From assembly GCA_045638645.1 (NCBI GenBank), contig JAZUBU010000007.1, positions 1-64,000 of the forward strand: a stretch of 64,000 nucleotides of DNA, written 5' to 3'. The first letter of the stretch is position 1; every line of letters starts with the position of its first letter. Both the position numbers and the translations under genes were made by a program. This DNA comes from JAGCJX01 sp045638645. Its GTDB lineage: Bacteria; Bacteroidota; Bacteroidia; Bacteroidales; UBA932. Of this stretch, positions 14,960-24,515 are shown piece after piece. The notes below the pieces were generated by a model. The model saw only the letters and a list, made by a program, of their open reading frames with translations. It searched no databases and was not told the DNA's origin.

Positions 14960-15619
14960 CGCATAATTCCAAACAAACGTTGCGGCATCAACCAGATCCG
15001 ACCACGCCTCAGGAAAATATGATCCCATCGCAGGAAAGAGGTTGGTCTGAATACTGAGTAAAATCAGGGAAATGTTCAATACCAGCCAGGTTTCAATTAC
15101 CAGATACGAAAAGAAAAGGCCGTGCTTCTGCAAATCGGTCTGGTACGAACCTGTCTGCGCAAGGAAACAACCCAGGTGAAACGCAAAGGTAAAACCAACA
15201 AGGATATCGAAAATATATTGGCTTTCACCGGCAATCATATGACGGAGCAAAAGCAGAAAGATCGTGAAGATTGGCAAGAAGTACGGAGAGAGCGAAATCA
15301 TCACCGCCCCAATGTTAAACCGGGAAGGAGTATAAGACATCACACCCTCGCCCCGTTCGGCGGTAAAGGAGTGGATCTTCCGCAAATACAACATGCCCAC
15401 CAAGGTATGCGTCAACTCGTGAGAGAATGTCTGCAGCCATTTTCGGTTCTTCTTAAAGAAAATTCCCAGGACCACATAAGCCGCCATTCCAATACCGAAC
15501 CATTTGTAAACAGGAAGCACGGCATACGCATCGACCACGATGCCCACCAATTCGTACAGGAACAGAGCAATCAAGGGAAAATACACCAGATAGCCCAAAA
15601 TACGCAAGAAAGTTTTCAT
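14930..15619 (-). CDS. M50-like membrane metallopeptidase
   Basis: 229 aa, with five to six hydrophobic segments. The zinc motif HELTH (SHELTHTLVG, ~residue 67) sits at the start of a membrane-associated helix, as in M50 peptidases. A second zinc ligand motif is less clear. It may be a small relative of site-2 proteases acting on a membrane substrate. The gene converges on the XRE regulator with a 30-bp overlap. Confidence 0.75.
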   Translation of the reverse strand: MKTFLRILGYLVYFPLIALFLYELVGIVVDAYAVLPVYKWFGIGMAAYVVLGIFFKKNRKWLQTFSHELTHTLVGMLYLRKIHSFTAERGEGVMSYTPSRFNIGAVMISLSPYFLPIFTIFLLLLRHMIAGESQYIFDILVGFTFAFHLGCFLAQTGSYQTDLQKHGLFFSYLVIETWLVLNISLILLSIQTNLFPAMGSYFPEAWSDLVDAATFVWNYASELIASWRA

Positions 15620-15658
15620 AGTAGTAAGTTTTTAGGAATAACAAAGTTAAAATAATTT

Positions 15659-15666
15659 TATCTTCG
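15659..15666 (+). promoter_or_regulatory. -7-like box of rnhB
   Basis: TATCTTCG is one base off TAnnTTTG, 18 bp before the ATG. The same octamer precedes rsmA at a similar distance. Confidence 0.35.
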
Positions 15667-15684
15667 CCCCAAATTTACTCCAAG

Positions 15685-16287
15685 ATGCTACCCTACGCTG
15701 AGAAAAACCGTTGTGAGGCCGGCTGCGACGAAGCGGGCCGTGGATGCCTGGCCGGACCTGTGTTTGCAGCCGCTGTCATCCTGCCCGAAGATTTTCATCA
15801 TCCGTGGCTGAACGATTCAAAACAACTGAGTGAAAAGAAACGGGACCTGTTGCGTCCCATCATTGAACAGGAAGCCCTGGCCTGGTGCGTTGCCGAAGTC
15901 AGTCCCGAGGAAATTGACCAAATCAACATCCTGCAAGCCTCCATTACCGGGATGCATCGCGCTGTAGATGGGCTTAAAATCAGGCCGGAACACTTGTTGA
16001 TTGACGGAAACCGTTTCAAACCTTACTATTGGAACGGAGAGCCGGTACCCCACACCTGCTATGTCCACGGGGACGCACGGTTCGCCAGCATCGCTGCGGC
16101 CTCCATCCTGGCGAAAACCTACCGGGACGAACGCATGGTCGAGTTGGCAAAAGAATTTCCCGGTTACCGGTGGGAAGTGAACAAAGGCTATCCGACCAAG
16201 GATCATCGGGCAGCTATCGCTGCACTGGGCATTACGCCCCACCACCGCAAAACATTCCGGCTGCTACCGGACCCCGTCCTGTTTTAA
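15685..16287 (+). CDS. rnhB: Ribonuclease HII
   Basis: 200 aa. It removes RNA from RNA-DNA hybrids and single ribonucleotides from DNA. The active-site motif GCDEAGRGCLAGPV is at residues 13-26, with the following acidic residues in LLIDGN and the C-terminal GYPTKDHRAAI block. Length and domain are normal. Its 3' end overlaps the convergent glycerate kinase gene by 4 bp. Confidence 0.96.
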   Translation: MLPYAEKNRCEAGCDEAGRGCLAGPVFAAAVILPEDFHHPWLNDSKQLSEKKRDLLRPIIEQEALAWCVAEVSPEEIDQINILQASITGMHRAVDGLKIRPEHLLIDGNRFKPYYWNGEPVPHTCYVHGDARFASIAAASILAKTYRDERMVELAKEFPGYRWEVNKGYPTKDHRAAIAALGITPHHRKTFRLLPDPVLF

Positions 16288-17456
16288 GGGATTTTCGAAT
16301 CGTTGTACGAACGGAATAGATCGGAGAACTTTCTGCTCACCAAAAACTCCAACAGCTGGTCGCCAAAACGCAGACAGACATCACTCCGCCGCTCAACTTC
16401 CCGCAGGGAGTGTACAGTCCGTATTCCCACAGCCCGGTAAGTGGACTCCTCCACCAAGGTCCGCCCGCAGAAGACATCCAACGGCTTCCCATGCTTGGCA
16501 CACAGGGTCGCGATCCCGTAAGGCAGTTTTCCCTGCAGACTCTGCGCGTCAAAACTACCTTCCCCTGTAATGACCCAATCCACCTGCTGAATTTTCTGTT
16601 CCAAATCAGCAAACTCTGCCAAAAACTCCCAACCCCGACGCATCTTCCCTTGCAGGAAACTGCAGAGGGCAAATCCGACGCCCCCGGCAGCACCGACGCC
16701 CGGTACACAGGAGCCATCAAAGCCCAGATAATCGGCTGCAACGCCCGCCCAATGCTGCATTCCTGCTTCAAGGCGTTCCAAAGCAACCGGAGAACCTCCC
16801 TTCTGTTTTCCAAACACCCTTGTCGCGCCTGAGGGGCCCAACAAAGGATTGGTCACATCACAAGCAATCTCCAGAGAGATCTCATCCAGACCCGGACAAA
16901 TTCGGGAAACATACTGGTCGTCCAGGCTTCGAATCGAAGACAGAAAAGCGGCCACATCCTCCTCCAGGGAACCGTCTGCATCAAATCGGTAACCCAACGC
17001 CTGCAACAGACCCACTCCGCCATCGTTGGTCGCACTGCCTCCCAAACCAATGACAACACGCCTGACCCGAAGTTTCACCACAACATACCGCAACAGCTCA
17101 CCCAGGCCATAGGTCGTCGTACGCAGCGGATCTCGCTGACCGGGATCCAAGAGCCAAAGGCCATTGGTGCGGGCCATTTCGATGTAAGCACAAGTCCCAT
17201 CTGTACTCAACAGAAAATCCGCCATCATCGGACGCATGAGAGGGTCGTAGGATTCCGTCTGAAGCCGTTTCACCGGAACTTGTGCAGCAATGGCATCCAA
17301 CATGCCATCGCCTCCGTCGGCGACAGGAACCACTTCTACCTGCAACGGAATCTGCCACGGCTTTGCTGCCTGGTACAGTCCCCTGGCGATGCATTCCCCG
17401 GCCTGACGGGAGGTCATCGTACCTTTGAATTTGTCCGAAACAACCAATATCTTCAT
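16284..17456 (-). CDS. glxK: Glycerate kinase
   Basis: 390 aa, the usual size for the GlxK/GarK family that phosphorylates D-glycerate (usually to 2-phosphoglycerate). Marks include VVSDKFKGTMTSRQAGECIA at the N-terminus, PVADGGDGMLDAI, GLGGSATNDGGVGLLQALG, and VITGEGSFDAQSLQGK near the C-terminus. It is divergent from dpp7 and convergent with rnhB, apparently a single-gene unit. Confidence 0.94.
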   Translation of the reverse strand: MKILVVSDKFKGTMTSRQAGECIARGLYQAAKPWQIPLQVEVVPVADGGDGMLDAIAAQVPVKRLQTESYDPLMRPMMADFLLSTDGTCAYIEMARTNGLWLLDPGQRDPLRTTTYGLGELLRYVVVKLRVRRVVIGLGGSATNDGGVGLLQALGYRFDADGSLEEDVAAFLSSIRSLDDQYVSRICPGLDEISLEIACDVTNPLLGPSGATRVFGKQKGGSPVALERLEAGMQHWAGVAADYLGFDGSCVPGVGAAGGVGFALCSFLQGKMRRGWEFLAEFADLEQKIQQVDWVITGEGSFDAQSLQGKLPYGIATLCAKHGKPLDVFCGRTLVEESTYRAVGIRTVHSLREVERRSDVCLRFGDQLLEFLVSRKFSDLFRSYNDSKIP

Positions 17457-17464
17457 CTTTTGAC

Positions 17465-17472
17465 TATATTTG
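17465..17472 (+). promoter_or_regulatory. -7 box of dpp7
   Basis: TATATTTG matches TAnnTTTG, 45 bp before the ATG at 17518. The -33 region is poor. Confidence 0.45.
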
Positions 17473-17517
17473 CAGGATACTCTGTTGAGACAAATTTAAT
17501 ACAAATAACCCGTATTT

Positions 17518-19683
17518 ATGAAAAAAAGAGCCTACTTGTTTCTGGCAACCCTAACCTTGCTGATCGCTCCGGTTCGGGCAGACGAAGGGATGTGGATGCT
17601 TCCCTTGTTGAAAAAAATGAATGGAAAAACCATGGCTGAAATGGGATTTACCATCACCCCCGAACAGATTTACAACCTCAACCAGCCCTCCCTCAAAGAT
17701 GCCATTGTCATTTTTGGCCGTGGTTGCACCGGAGAGATTGTATCCGAAGACGGTCTGCTTTTCACCAACCACCACTGCGGCTATGACAACATCCGGGAAT
17801 TGAGCTCCGTAGAACACAACTACCTCCGGGACGGCTATTGGGCCATGAACCGCAACGAGGAGCTGCCGGCAAAAGGCCTGACGGTCACTTTCCTGGAAAG
17901 CATGACCGATGTGACCAAACAAGTTGAAAAAGCACTCCGCAAAGCGACTGACCAAGCAGAACGGGACTCCCTGTTTACCGCCTTCCGGAAAGAACTCATT
18001 ACCCGGACACTGGAGGGGAACCCTCACCTGACAGCCCAGGTAACCTCCTTTTACGGTGGTAACCAATATTACCTGATCGTCTACCAAACCTTTAAGGACA
18101 TCCGCTTTGTGGGTGCTCCCCAGTCCTCTATCGGGAAGTTTGGTGCGGACACCGACAACTGGATGTGGCCCCGACACACCGGAGACTTTTCCGTTTTCCG
18201 CGTTTATGCCGGTCCGGACAACAAACCGGCCGACTACTCCCCGGAAAACGTACCCTACCACCCGAAAAAACACTTGAAAATCTCCCTGAAAGGCTACGAA
18301 CAAGGTGATCCTACGTTCATCATGGGAAATCCGGGTTCCACCAACCGTTTCATGACCAGTTTTGAACTGGCACAAACCCGTGACTTCAGCAACGCCATCC
18401 GCATCCACGCCCGGGGTGTCCGCCAGGAAGTCATGATGGCCGACATGGAAGCTGACCCCAAAATCATGATCCAATATGCCTCCAAATACTCCGGATCCTC
18501 CAACGGCTGGAAGAAATGGATCGGTATGAACGAAACCTTTGCCAAACTGGACGTGGAAAATCGCAGGGCACAGGAAGAGGCAGAATTTACCCAATGGGTG
18601 AACGCCAATGCAAAACGCATAGAAAAATACGGCCAAGCCCTGGACAAAATCCAAACGGCACTGGCAGCTCAAAACAAAGTCATCGTTCCCTACCTCTACC
18701 TGTCGGAAACCTTGAACAAGATTGAAATCAGCAGCATCGCAGCTCAAGTTTCGGGGATGATGGACGCATACCTGAAAGAAAACGATCCGGCCAAGAAGGA
18801 ACAGATCCGCCACCGCATCCTCCGTTCGTTGGACAATTTCTACACGGACTACAGTGCTCCTACCGACCGAAAAGTCAGTCAGGCTTTGATTGAATTGTAC
18901 CGGAGTGTCGTACCGGCCGACTTCCATCCCGCCTACTTCCAAAACCTGTCGGACGATTCCCAAAACAACACGGCTGCATTCTTGGACCAGGTCTTTGCAC
19001 AATCTCCCTTCGCAAGCCAGGAACGTACCGAAGAACTGGTACAACGTTCCATGGAGCAAGGAGAAAACCTCCTGAAAGAAGACATCGCAGTGCAAATGGC
19101 TCAAGACCACAGAACCGTGTATCTCCCGTTGTCTGACGCCTACCGCGAACCCATGAAACTGCTGGCCCAAGGCAAGAAAGAGTACATTGCCGGTACCCTG
19201 GAAATGCGCAAAGACCAGCCGATCTATCCGGATGCCAACTTTACCATGCGTCTCACCTACGGTACCGTACAACCCTACTCCCCGCGCGATGCGGTGTATT
19301 ATGACTACTACACCACCTCCCGAGGCATTTTGGAAAAAGAAGACCCGAACAACTGGGAGTTTGAAGTACCGGCCCGACTCAAAGAACTGATCCTCAACCG
19401 GGATTTTGGCCCCTATGCCTTGCCCAACGGAGAATTGCCCGTAGCCTTCCTGTCCACCAACGACATTACAGGGGGTAACTCCGGCAGTCCGATCCTCAAC
19501 GCAAACGGCGAATTGTTGGGACTGGCTTTTGATGGCAACTGGGAAGCCATGAGCGGTGATATCATTTTTGAACCGAACCTTCAACGGACCATCAACGTGG
19601 ACATCCGTTACGTACTTTTCATCATTGACAAATTCGGCGGTGCCGGCTACTTGCTCAATGAAATGGACTTCATTACCGAATAA
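17518..19683 (+). CDS. dpp7: S46 dipeptidyl peptidase, DPP7 type
   Basis: 721 aa with a Sec signal peptide cleaved near AG/RADEG. Catalytic triad: His in LLFTNHHCGYDNI, Asp in the central region, and Ser in GGNSGSPIL. The specificity position reads FDGNWEAMSGDI, with Gly where DPP11 enzymes have Arg, which predicts cleavage after hydrophobic rather than acidic penultimate residues. It is a periplasmic enzyme that supplies dipeptides from proteins, important in amino-acid-fermenting Bacteroidales. The apbC gene starts 3 bp downstream, so the two are probably co-transcribed. Confidence 0.93.
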   Translation: MKKRAYLFLATLTLLIAPVRADEGMWMLPLLKKMNGKTMAEMGFTITPEQIYNLNQPSLKDAIVIFGRGCTGEIVSEDGLLFTNHHCGYDNIRELSSVEHNYLRDGYWAMNRNEELPAKGLTVTFLESMTDVTKQVEKALRKATDQAERDSLFTAFRKELITRTLEGNPHLTAQVTSFYGGNQYYLIVYQTFKDIRFVGAPQSSIGKFGADTDNWMWPRHTGDFSVFRVYAGPDNKPADYSPENVPYHPKKHLKISLKGYEQGDPTFIMGNPGSTNRFMTSFELAQTRDFSNAIRIHARGVRQEVMMADMEADPKIMIQYASKYSGSSNGWKKWIGMNETFAKLDVENRRAQEEAEFTQWVNANAKRIEKYGQALDKIQTALAAQNKVIVPYLYLSETLNKIEISSIAAQVSGMMDAYLKENDPAKKEQIRHRILRSLDNFYTDYSAPTDRKVSQALIELYRSVVPADFHPAYFQNLSDDSQNNTAAFLDQVFAQSPFASQERTEELVQRSMEQGENLLKEDIAVQMAQDHRTVYLPLSDAYREPMKLLAQGKKEYIAGTLEMRKDQPIYPDANFTMRLTYGTVQPYSPRDAVYYDYYTTSRGILEKEDPNNWEFEVPARLKELILNRDFGPYALPNGELPVAFLSTNDITGGNSGSPILNANGELLGLAFDGNWEAMSGDIIFEPNLQRTINVDIRYVLFIIDKFGGAGYLLNEMDFITE

Positions 19684-19686
19684 ATT

Positions 19687-20760
19687 ATGCAAGCATTGAT
19701 CAACCAAGTCGAAGCAATCCTTCGCACAATCGAACACCCCGCCAAAGAGGGCGACCTGCTCTCTTTGGGCTACATAGAAGACATCAAGATTGAAACCAAT
19801 GCGGACAACCAGCCTTACCAGATCCGTTTCCGCCTGGTTTTCCCGACCCGGGATCCCTTGGCAAGCTCCCTGAAAGCCGCTTGTTCCGAGAAACTGAAAG
19901 CAGCTTTCCCCCAAACCCGCATCTCCATCGTTGAGGTGGTTCGGGAAAAGAAACGGGAAATACGCAACATCAATTCGCTGGATGACAGCCAAATCAAAAA
20001 CATTGGAAAAATTGTGGCAGTCGCCTCCGGCAAAGGGGGCGTCGGCAAGTCCACCGTCACCGTCAATCTGGCTGTAGCCCTGTCGCGTCTGGGCTACAAA
20101 GTCGGCGTAGTGGATGCCGATGTGTACGGTCCGTCCATACCCAAAATGACCGGCACCGAGGGCCAGCAACCCGATGCAACCCTGGTGGATGGAAAAGAAT
20201 GTTTTGTTCCCCTGGAAGTGTACGGCATCAAATGGATGTCCATCGGTTACTTCGTAGCTCCGGAACAAAGTCTGATCTGGAGAGGTCCCATGGCCTGCAA
20301 TGCATTGAAACAACTCATCCTGCAATCAAACTGGGGAGAACTCGACTTTTTGCTGATTGACCTGCCTCCCGGAACCGGAGACATCCACATCACCCTGGTT
20401 CACGACATTCCGTTGAGCGGAGCTGTCATCGTCACCACACCGCAGGACGTGGCATTGGCCGACGTAGAAAAGGGCATCAACCTCTTCCGCAATCCCAAAG
20501 TCAATACCCCGATCTATGGTCTGGTCGAAAACATGGCCTGGTTTACCCCGGAAGAACTCCCCGATCACCGTTACTACATCTTTGGCAAAGACGGAGGCAA
20601 AGCCATGGCAGAACGCTATGCCATCGATCTGATCGGACAAATTCCGATTTACATGGGCATCCGCGAAGGCGGTGACGCCGGTACTCCGGCCGCTCTGCAA
20701 CAAAATCCTCAAGGGGAAGCCTTCCTGGAAATCGCAGAAACCTTGGCACAAAAAGCCTGA
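19687..20760 (+). CDS. apbC: Mrp/ApbC-family Fe-S carrier ATPase
   Basis: 357 aa. An N-terminal MIP18/DUF59 domain (~1-85) precedes a deviant Walker A P-loop NTPase (VASGKGGVGKSTVTVNLA, ~residue 115), with FLLIDLPPGTGD as Walker B. It carries Fe-S clusters to apoproteins. In the C-terminal part, where many Mrp proteins have CxxC, the sequence reads ENMAWFTPEELPDHRYYIFG without cysteines, as is frequent in this phylum as far as I recall. It overlaps the start of mutY (TGATG), which itself needs a 4Fe-4S cluster. Confidence 0.94.
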   Translation: MQALINQVEAILRTIEHPAKEGDLLSLGYIEDIKIETNADNQPYQIRFRLVFPTRDPLASSLKAACSEKLKAAFPQTRISIVEVVREKKREIRNINSLDDSQIKNIGKIVAVASGKGGVGKSTVTVNLAVALSRLGYKVGVVDADVYGPSIPKMTGTEGQQPDATLVDGKECFVPLEVYGIKWMSIGYFVAPEQSLIWRGPMACNALKQLILQSNWGELDFLLIDLPPGTGDIHITLVHDIPLSGAVIVTTPQDVALADVEKGINLFRNPKVNTPIYGLVENMAWFTPEELPDHRYYIFGKDGGKAMAERYAIDLIGQIPIYMGIREGGDAGTPAALQQNPQGEAFLEIAETLAQKA

Positions 20761-21863
20761 TGAAGCAACGATTTGCCCCGACCCTGCTGACCTGGTACGA
20801 CATCCACAAGCGATCACTCCCCTGGCGTGACACCCAGGACCCGTACCGGATCTGGATTTCTGAAATCATCCTTCAGCAAACCCGCGTCGCGCAGGGTTGG
20901 GTGTATTTCTTGCGTTTCATCGAACGGTTCCCGGATATTGAAACATTGGCAAACGCCTCCGAAGAGGAAGTGCTACGACTTTGGCAAGGTCTGGGCTACT
21001 ACAGCCGGGCCCGCAACCTCCACGCAGCAGCACGACGAATCATGGAGGAATTCCAAGGCAGTTTTCCTACCCGTTTGGAGGACATCCGGAAACTGCCGGG
21101 TATCGGGGATTACACCGCCGCTGCCATCTGTTCCTTTGCCTACAACCAACCCACAGCCGTCGTTGACGGCAACGTCTACCGTGTACTGAGCCGCATCTTT
21201 GGCATCGACACCCCCATCGACAGCACAATCGCAAAAAAAGAATTCAGCCAGCTGGCCAACGAACTGATTTCCCAAGAACGGCCGGGAGATCACAACCAGG
21301 CCATCATGGACTTTGGCGCGACCGCCTGTACGCCCCAAAATCCCCTTTGTTCCCAACCGGCCACCCCTTGTCCCTTTGCAACCGTCTGCCAGGCATACAA
21401 AAGTGATCAGGTAGCCCTTCTTCCCGTCAAGACCAAAAAAACCACCCTCAAACACCGCTACTTCCATTACCTGCACCTGTACCTCGAAGATAAAACCATC
21501 TTGCATAAACGGATGCAGGACGATATCTGGCGCCATCTCTACGAATATCCCCTGATTGAGTCCGAATCAGCCCTGACCGAGGAACAATTGCTGGAACACC
21601 CGCAAGTCAAAGCCTGGCTGGACGGAAGCCGGATTTCGCTCCGCCTGGGAAAAACAATCATGCCCAAACACCAGCTCTCCCACCAATGCATTCACGCCGT
21701 CTTTTTCGAGTGGGAGTTGAACAAAATTCCCCCGGCTTGGCAAAATGCCGCCGAGGGATCTCCTTTTACCCTTGTCTCACAGGATCAGTTGGACACCTAT
21801 CCCATGAGCCGGTTGATGGTACTGTACCGCTCTAGAAAACTGAGTTCCCAATCATCGTTGTAA
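20760..21863 (+). CDS. mutY: A/G-specific adenine glycosylase
   Basis: 367 aa. It removes adenine opposite 8-oxoguanine. The HhH-GPD core includes EIILQQTRVAQG (catalytic Glu) and LPGIGDYTAAAICSFA then AVVDGNVYRVLSR (catalytic Asp). The 4Fe-4S ligands are CTPQNPLC...CPFATVC with 6-residue spacing between the second and third Cys rather than the usual two, a four-residue insertion. A NUDIX-like C-terminal domain follows. The start overlaps the apbC stop. Its end overlaps convergent glsA by 32 bp. Confidence 0.95.
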   Translation: MKQRFAPTLLTWYDIHKRSLPWRDTQDPYRIWISEIILQQTRVAQGWVYFLRFIERFPDIETLANASEEEVLRLWQGLGYYSRARNLHAAARRIMEEFQGSFPTRLEDIRKLPGIGDYTAAAICSFAYNQPTAVVDGNVYRVLSRIFGIDTPIDSTIAKKEFSQLANELISQERPGDHNQAIMDFGATACTPQNPLCSQPATPCPFATVCQAYKSDQVALLPVKTKKTTLKHRYFHYLHLYLEDKTILHKRMQDDIWRHLYEYPLIESESALTEEQLLEHPQVKAWLDGSRISLRLGKTIMPKHQLSHQCIHAVFFEWELNKIPPAWQNAAEGSPFTLVSQDQLDTYPMSRLMVLYRSRKLSSQSSL

Positions 21864-22758
21864 AACGCTCCAGGGTTTCGATACCCAAGGTCGAGTTCCC
21901 ATGCTGATTCAACGCTGGACTCCAGACCGCAATGGACAGCACGTTCGGGATATAAGCGACAACACCGCCCCCAACCCCACTCTTTCCAGGCATACCCACA
22001 CGGAAAGCGAAGTCCCCGGACTCATCGTAGAAACCACAGGTCATCAGGACAGCTCCCAGACGTTTTGCCTGACTCAGGGTCAGCAGTTCGTTGCCCGTCC
22101 AGGGATTGGTCCCGTGATTCACCAGGAATTGGAACGAACGGGCCAGATCCCGGGTATTCATCTTCAAACTGCATTGGTGGCAGTAAGCATCCATCAGCGC
22201 ATCCACCCCGTTATGAATATTGCCGTAGCTCTTCATGAAATGCGCCAAGGCACGGTTGCGGTCGGAATTGGCCAACTCCGAATCTGCCACACGACTGTCG
22301 TAGCTCAGTGCCTGGTTGTTGCTGATACAGCGGACAAACGACAGCAGTTCTTCTTTCGGATTCTTGAAATAATTCAACAACCGGTCTGTAACCACCAAGG
22401 CCCCAGCATTGATCATCGGATTGCGGGGAATTCCTTGTTCGGACTCCAACTGGATCAAGGAATTGAATGGAGTCCCGGAAGGCTCACGTCCCACACTCTT
22501 CCACAAATCCTCTCCCAGGTGATGGAAGACCATGGCCAATGTAAAGACCTTGGAAATACTTTGGATTGAGAATGGGGTCAGGGTGTCGCCGATGTGAAAA
22601 CTTTCACCGGCCAGGGTCTGCACAGAAATGCCATAATGGTTCGGATCCACTTCCGCCAAAACCGGAATGTAGTCCGCCACCTTCCCGGTGCGTTCCCATT
22701 TGTTCAGATCACGATAGATCTGCTCAATGACCTTGCCATAATCCAGACGGTTATTCAT
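21832..22758 (-). CDS. glsA: Glutaminase
   Basis: 308 aa, standard for the serine-dependent glutaminase family (beta-lactamase-like fold) that makes glutamate and ammonia from glutamine. Motifs: FSIQSISKVFTLAMV with the catalytic SxxK, NPMINAGALVV, and GMPGKSGVGGGVVAYIP. Its ATG overlaps the last 8 bp of ribH, so it is translationally linked to the riboflavin genes and presumably lies under the FMN riboswitch. That placement is unusual and worth noting. Confidence 0.95.
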   Translation of the reverse strand: MNNRLDYGKVIEQIYRDLNKWERTGKVADYIPVLAEVDPNHYGISVQTLAGESFHIGDTLTPFSIQSISKVFTLAMVFHHLGEDLWKSVGREPSGTPFNSLIQLESEQGIPRNPMINAGALVVTDRLLNYFKNPKEELLSFVRCISNNQALSYDSRVADSELANSDRNRALAHFMKSYGNIHNGVDALMDAYCHQCSLKMNTRDLARSFQFLVNHGTNPWTGNELLTLSQAKRLGAVLMTCGFYDESGDFAFRVGMPGKSGVGGGVVAYIPNVLSIAVWSPALNQHGNSTLGIETLERFTTMIGNSVF

Positions 22759-23233
22759 CGGCCGCTACGTCTTGAATATCTTCCAACAAGTTCACCATTT
22801 CGATGGCTGTAGTCATGGCTTCAAAGCCTTTGTTTCCAGCCTTGGTTCCCGCACGCTCTACCGCCTGCTCGATGCTGTCTGTGGTAAGAATACCAAAGAC
22901 CACCGGAATTTCACACTCCAGACCGACATGTGCCACGCCCTTGGTCGCTTCATTCGCCACCATATCAAAATGGGGAGTTGCTCCACGAATCACGGCTCCC
23001 AAACAAATCACCGCATCGTATTTTCCACTTTGGACCATCTTCTTGGCGACCAACGGGATTTCAAATGCTCCGGGGACCCAAGCCACATCCAGATCCTCTT
23101 CATCACCACCGTGACGCACAAATGCATCCACAGCACCTCCCAGGAGTTTGGAGGTGATAAATTCATTAAAACGGGCTGCAACAATGCCAATCCGTTGGTT
23201 TGTTGCAATCAAGTTGCCTTCCAATACGTTCAT
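22751..23233 (-). CDS. ribH: 6,7-dimethyl-8-ribityllumazine synthase
   Basis: 160 aa. It condenses 5-amino-6-ribitylamino-uracil with dihydroxybutanone phosphate. Motifs: ARFNEFIT, VPGAFEIPLVAKKM, LGAVIRGATPHFD, PVVFGILTTDSIEQA, and AGNKGFEAMTTAIEM. It is the fourth gene of the rib operon, 20 bp after ribBA, overlapping glsA. Confidence 0.97.
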   Translation of the reverse strand: MNVLEGNLIATNQRIGIVAARFNEFITSKLLGGAVDAFVRHGGDEEDLDVAWVPGAFEIPLVAKKMVQSGKYDAVICLGAVIRGATPHFDMVANEATKGVAHVGLECEIPVVFGILTTDSIEQAVERAGTKAGNKGFEAMTTAIEMVNLLEDIQDVAADE

Positions 23234-23253
23234 GTTATTTCTTGTTTAATGTT

Positions 23254-24486
23254 TTACTTTTCTTCCTTTTTCCAATCGTTGCGTACGTGCAGAATGTGCC
23301 CCATCTTCTTGTACTTGGTGTACATATAGAATTCATTCTTCTCGTTGCAGGTCATCTCAATCGGCTGACGGTCCACAACCTCCAGTCCAAACCCATCCAG
23401 TCCTTTGATCTTCAAAGGGTTATTAGTCATCAAAATCATCTTCTTCACCCCCAGGTCCGCCAAAATCTCTGCGCCTGTACCGTATTCGCGCAAATCGGAT
23501 TTGAAGCCCAGGGCCAGGTTGGCTTCCACGGTGTCCATACCCTGATCCTGAAGTTTGTAGGCACGCAGTTTGTTGATCAGACCGATGCCCCGACCTTCCT
23601 GACGCATGTACAGCAAGACACCTCGACCAGCCTTTTCGATGCGGCGCAAGGCTTCTGCCAACTGTTCACCGCAGTCGCACCGCAAGGATCCAAACGCATC
23701 ACCGGTCAGACATTCCGAGTGAACACGGCACAACACCGGTTCTCCGTTCGCGACATCCCCTTTTACCAGGGCAACATGGTGCTCTCCGTTGATTTTGTTC
23801 ACGTAACCGTAAGCCTTGAAGTATCCGTATTTGGTCGGAAGTTCCGATTCGGTCACGCGTTCCACCAACATTTCCGTCTTTCTGCGGTACAGAATCAGGT
23901 CCGCTACGGTAATCATCTTCAGCCCGTATTTTTTCGCAAATTCCTGCAATTCGGCGGTGCGCATCATGGTTCCGTCTTCCCGCATGATTTCACAACAAAG
24001 ACCACATTCTTTCAGACCGGCAATGCGCATCAGGTCCACCGTAGCCTCGGTATGGCCCATCCGCTCCAACACACCTGCCGGCTTGGCCTCCAGAGGGAAC
24101 ATGTGACCCGGACGACGGAAATCCTCGGGACGGGCTCCTTCCTCAACGGCCTTCATCGCCGTCACCGACCGTTCCAGGGCCGAAATACCCGTCGTAGTTG
24201 AAACATGGTCAATGGACACCGTAAATGCCGTCGCATGATTGTCGGTGTTGTGACTCACCATTTGTTCCAAACCCAACTGACGGGTCAATTCACGGCTCAT
24301 CGGCATACAGATCAAACCTTTGGCCTGCGAAGCCATGAAGTTTACATTTTCCAGGGTCGCAAATTCTGCTGCGCAGATCAGGTCCCCCTCGTTTTCCCGA
24401 TCCGGATCGTCTACTGCGACAATCATCTTGCCAGCTCGCAAATCCTCGATCGCTTCCTCAATGGTATTGAATTTAAATTCTTGCAT
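23254..24486 (-). CDS. ribBA: Bifunctional DHBP synthase / GTP cyclohydrolase II
   Basis: 410 aa. The N-terminal half (~1-205) is 3,4-dihydroxy-2-butanone-4-phosphate synthase (VDDPDRENEGDLICAAEF; the RPGHMFPLEAK region). The C-terminal half (~206-400) is GTP cyclohydrolase II with zinc cysteines in SECLTGDAFGSLRCDCGEQL and RQEGRGIGL. Together they supply both precursors of riboflavin. Third gene of the operon. Confidence 0.97.
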   Translation of the reverse strand: MQEFKFNTIEEAIEDLRAGKMIVAVDDPDRENEGDLICAAEFATLENVNFMASQAKGLICMPMSRELTRQLGLEQMVSHNTDNHATAFTVSIDHVSTTTGISALERSVTAMKAVEEGARPEDFRRPGHMFPLEAKPAGVLERMGHTEATVDLMRIAGLKECGLCCEIMREDGTMMRTAELQEFAKKYGLKMITVADLILYRRKTEMLVERVTESELPTKYGYFKAYGYVNKINGEHHVALVKGDVANGEPVLCRVHSECLTGDAFGSLRCDCGEQLAEALRRIEKAGRGVLLYMRQEGRGIGLINKLRAYKLQDQGMDTVEANLALGFKSDLREYGTGAEILADLGVKKMILMTNNPLKIKGLDGFGLEVVDRQPIEMTCNEKNEFYMYTKYKKMGHILHVRNDWKKEEK

Positions 24487-24515
24487 AGTCTTGATTTCTA
24501 TTGTTTATTGCCCGG

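Noticed and set aside
17551..20325. A 924-codon open frame antisense to dpp7 and apbC
   Set aside because: Its composition mirrors the codon pattern of the sense genes, it lacks domains, and the sense genes have clear families.
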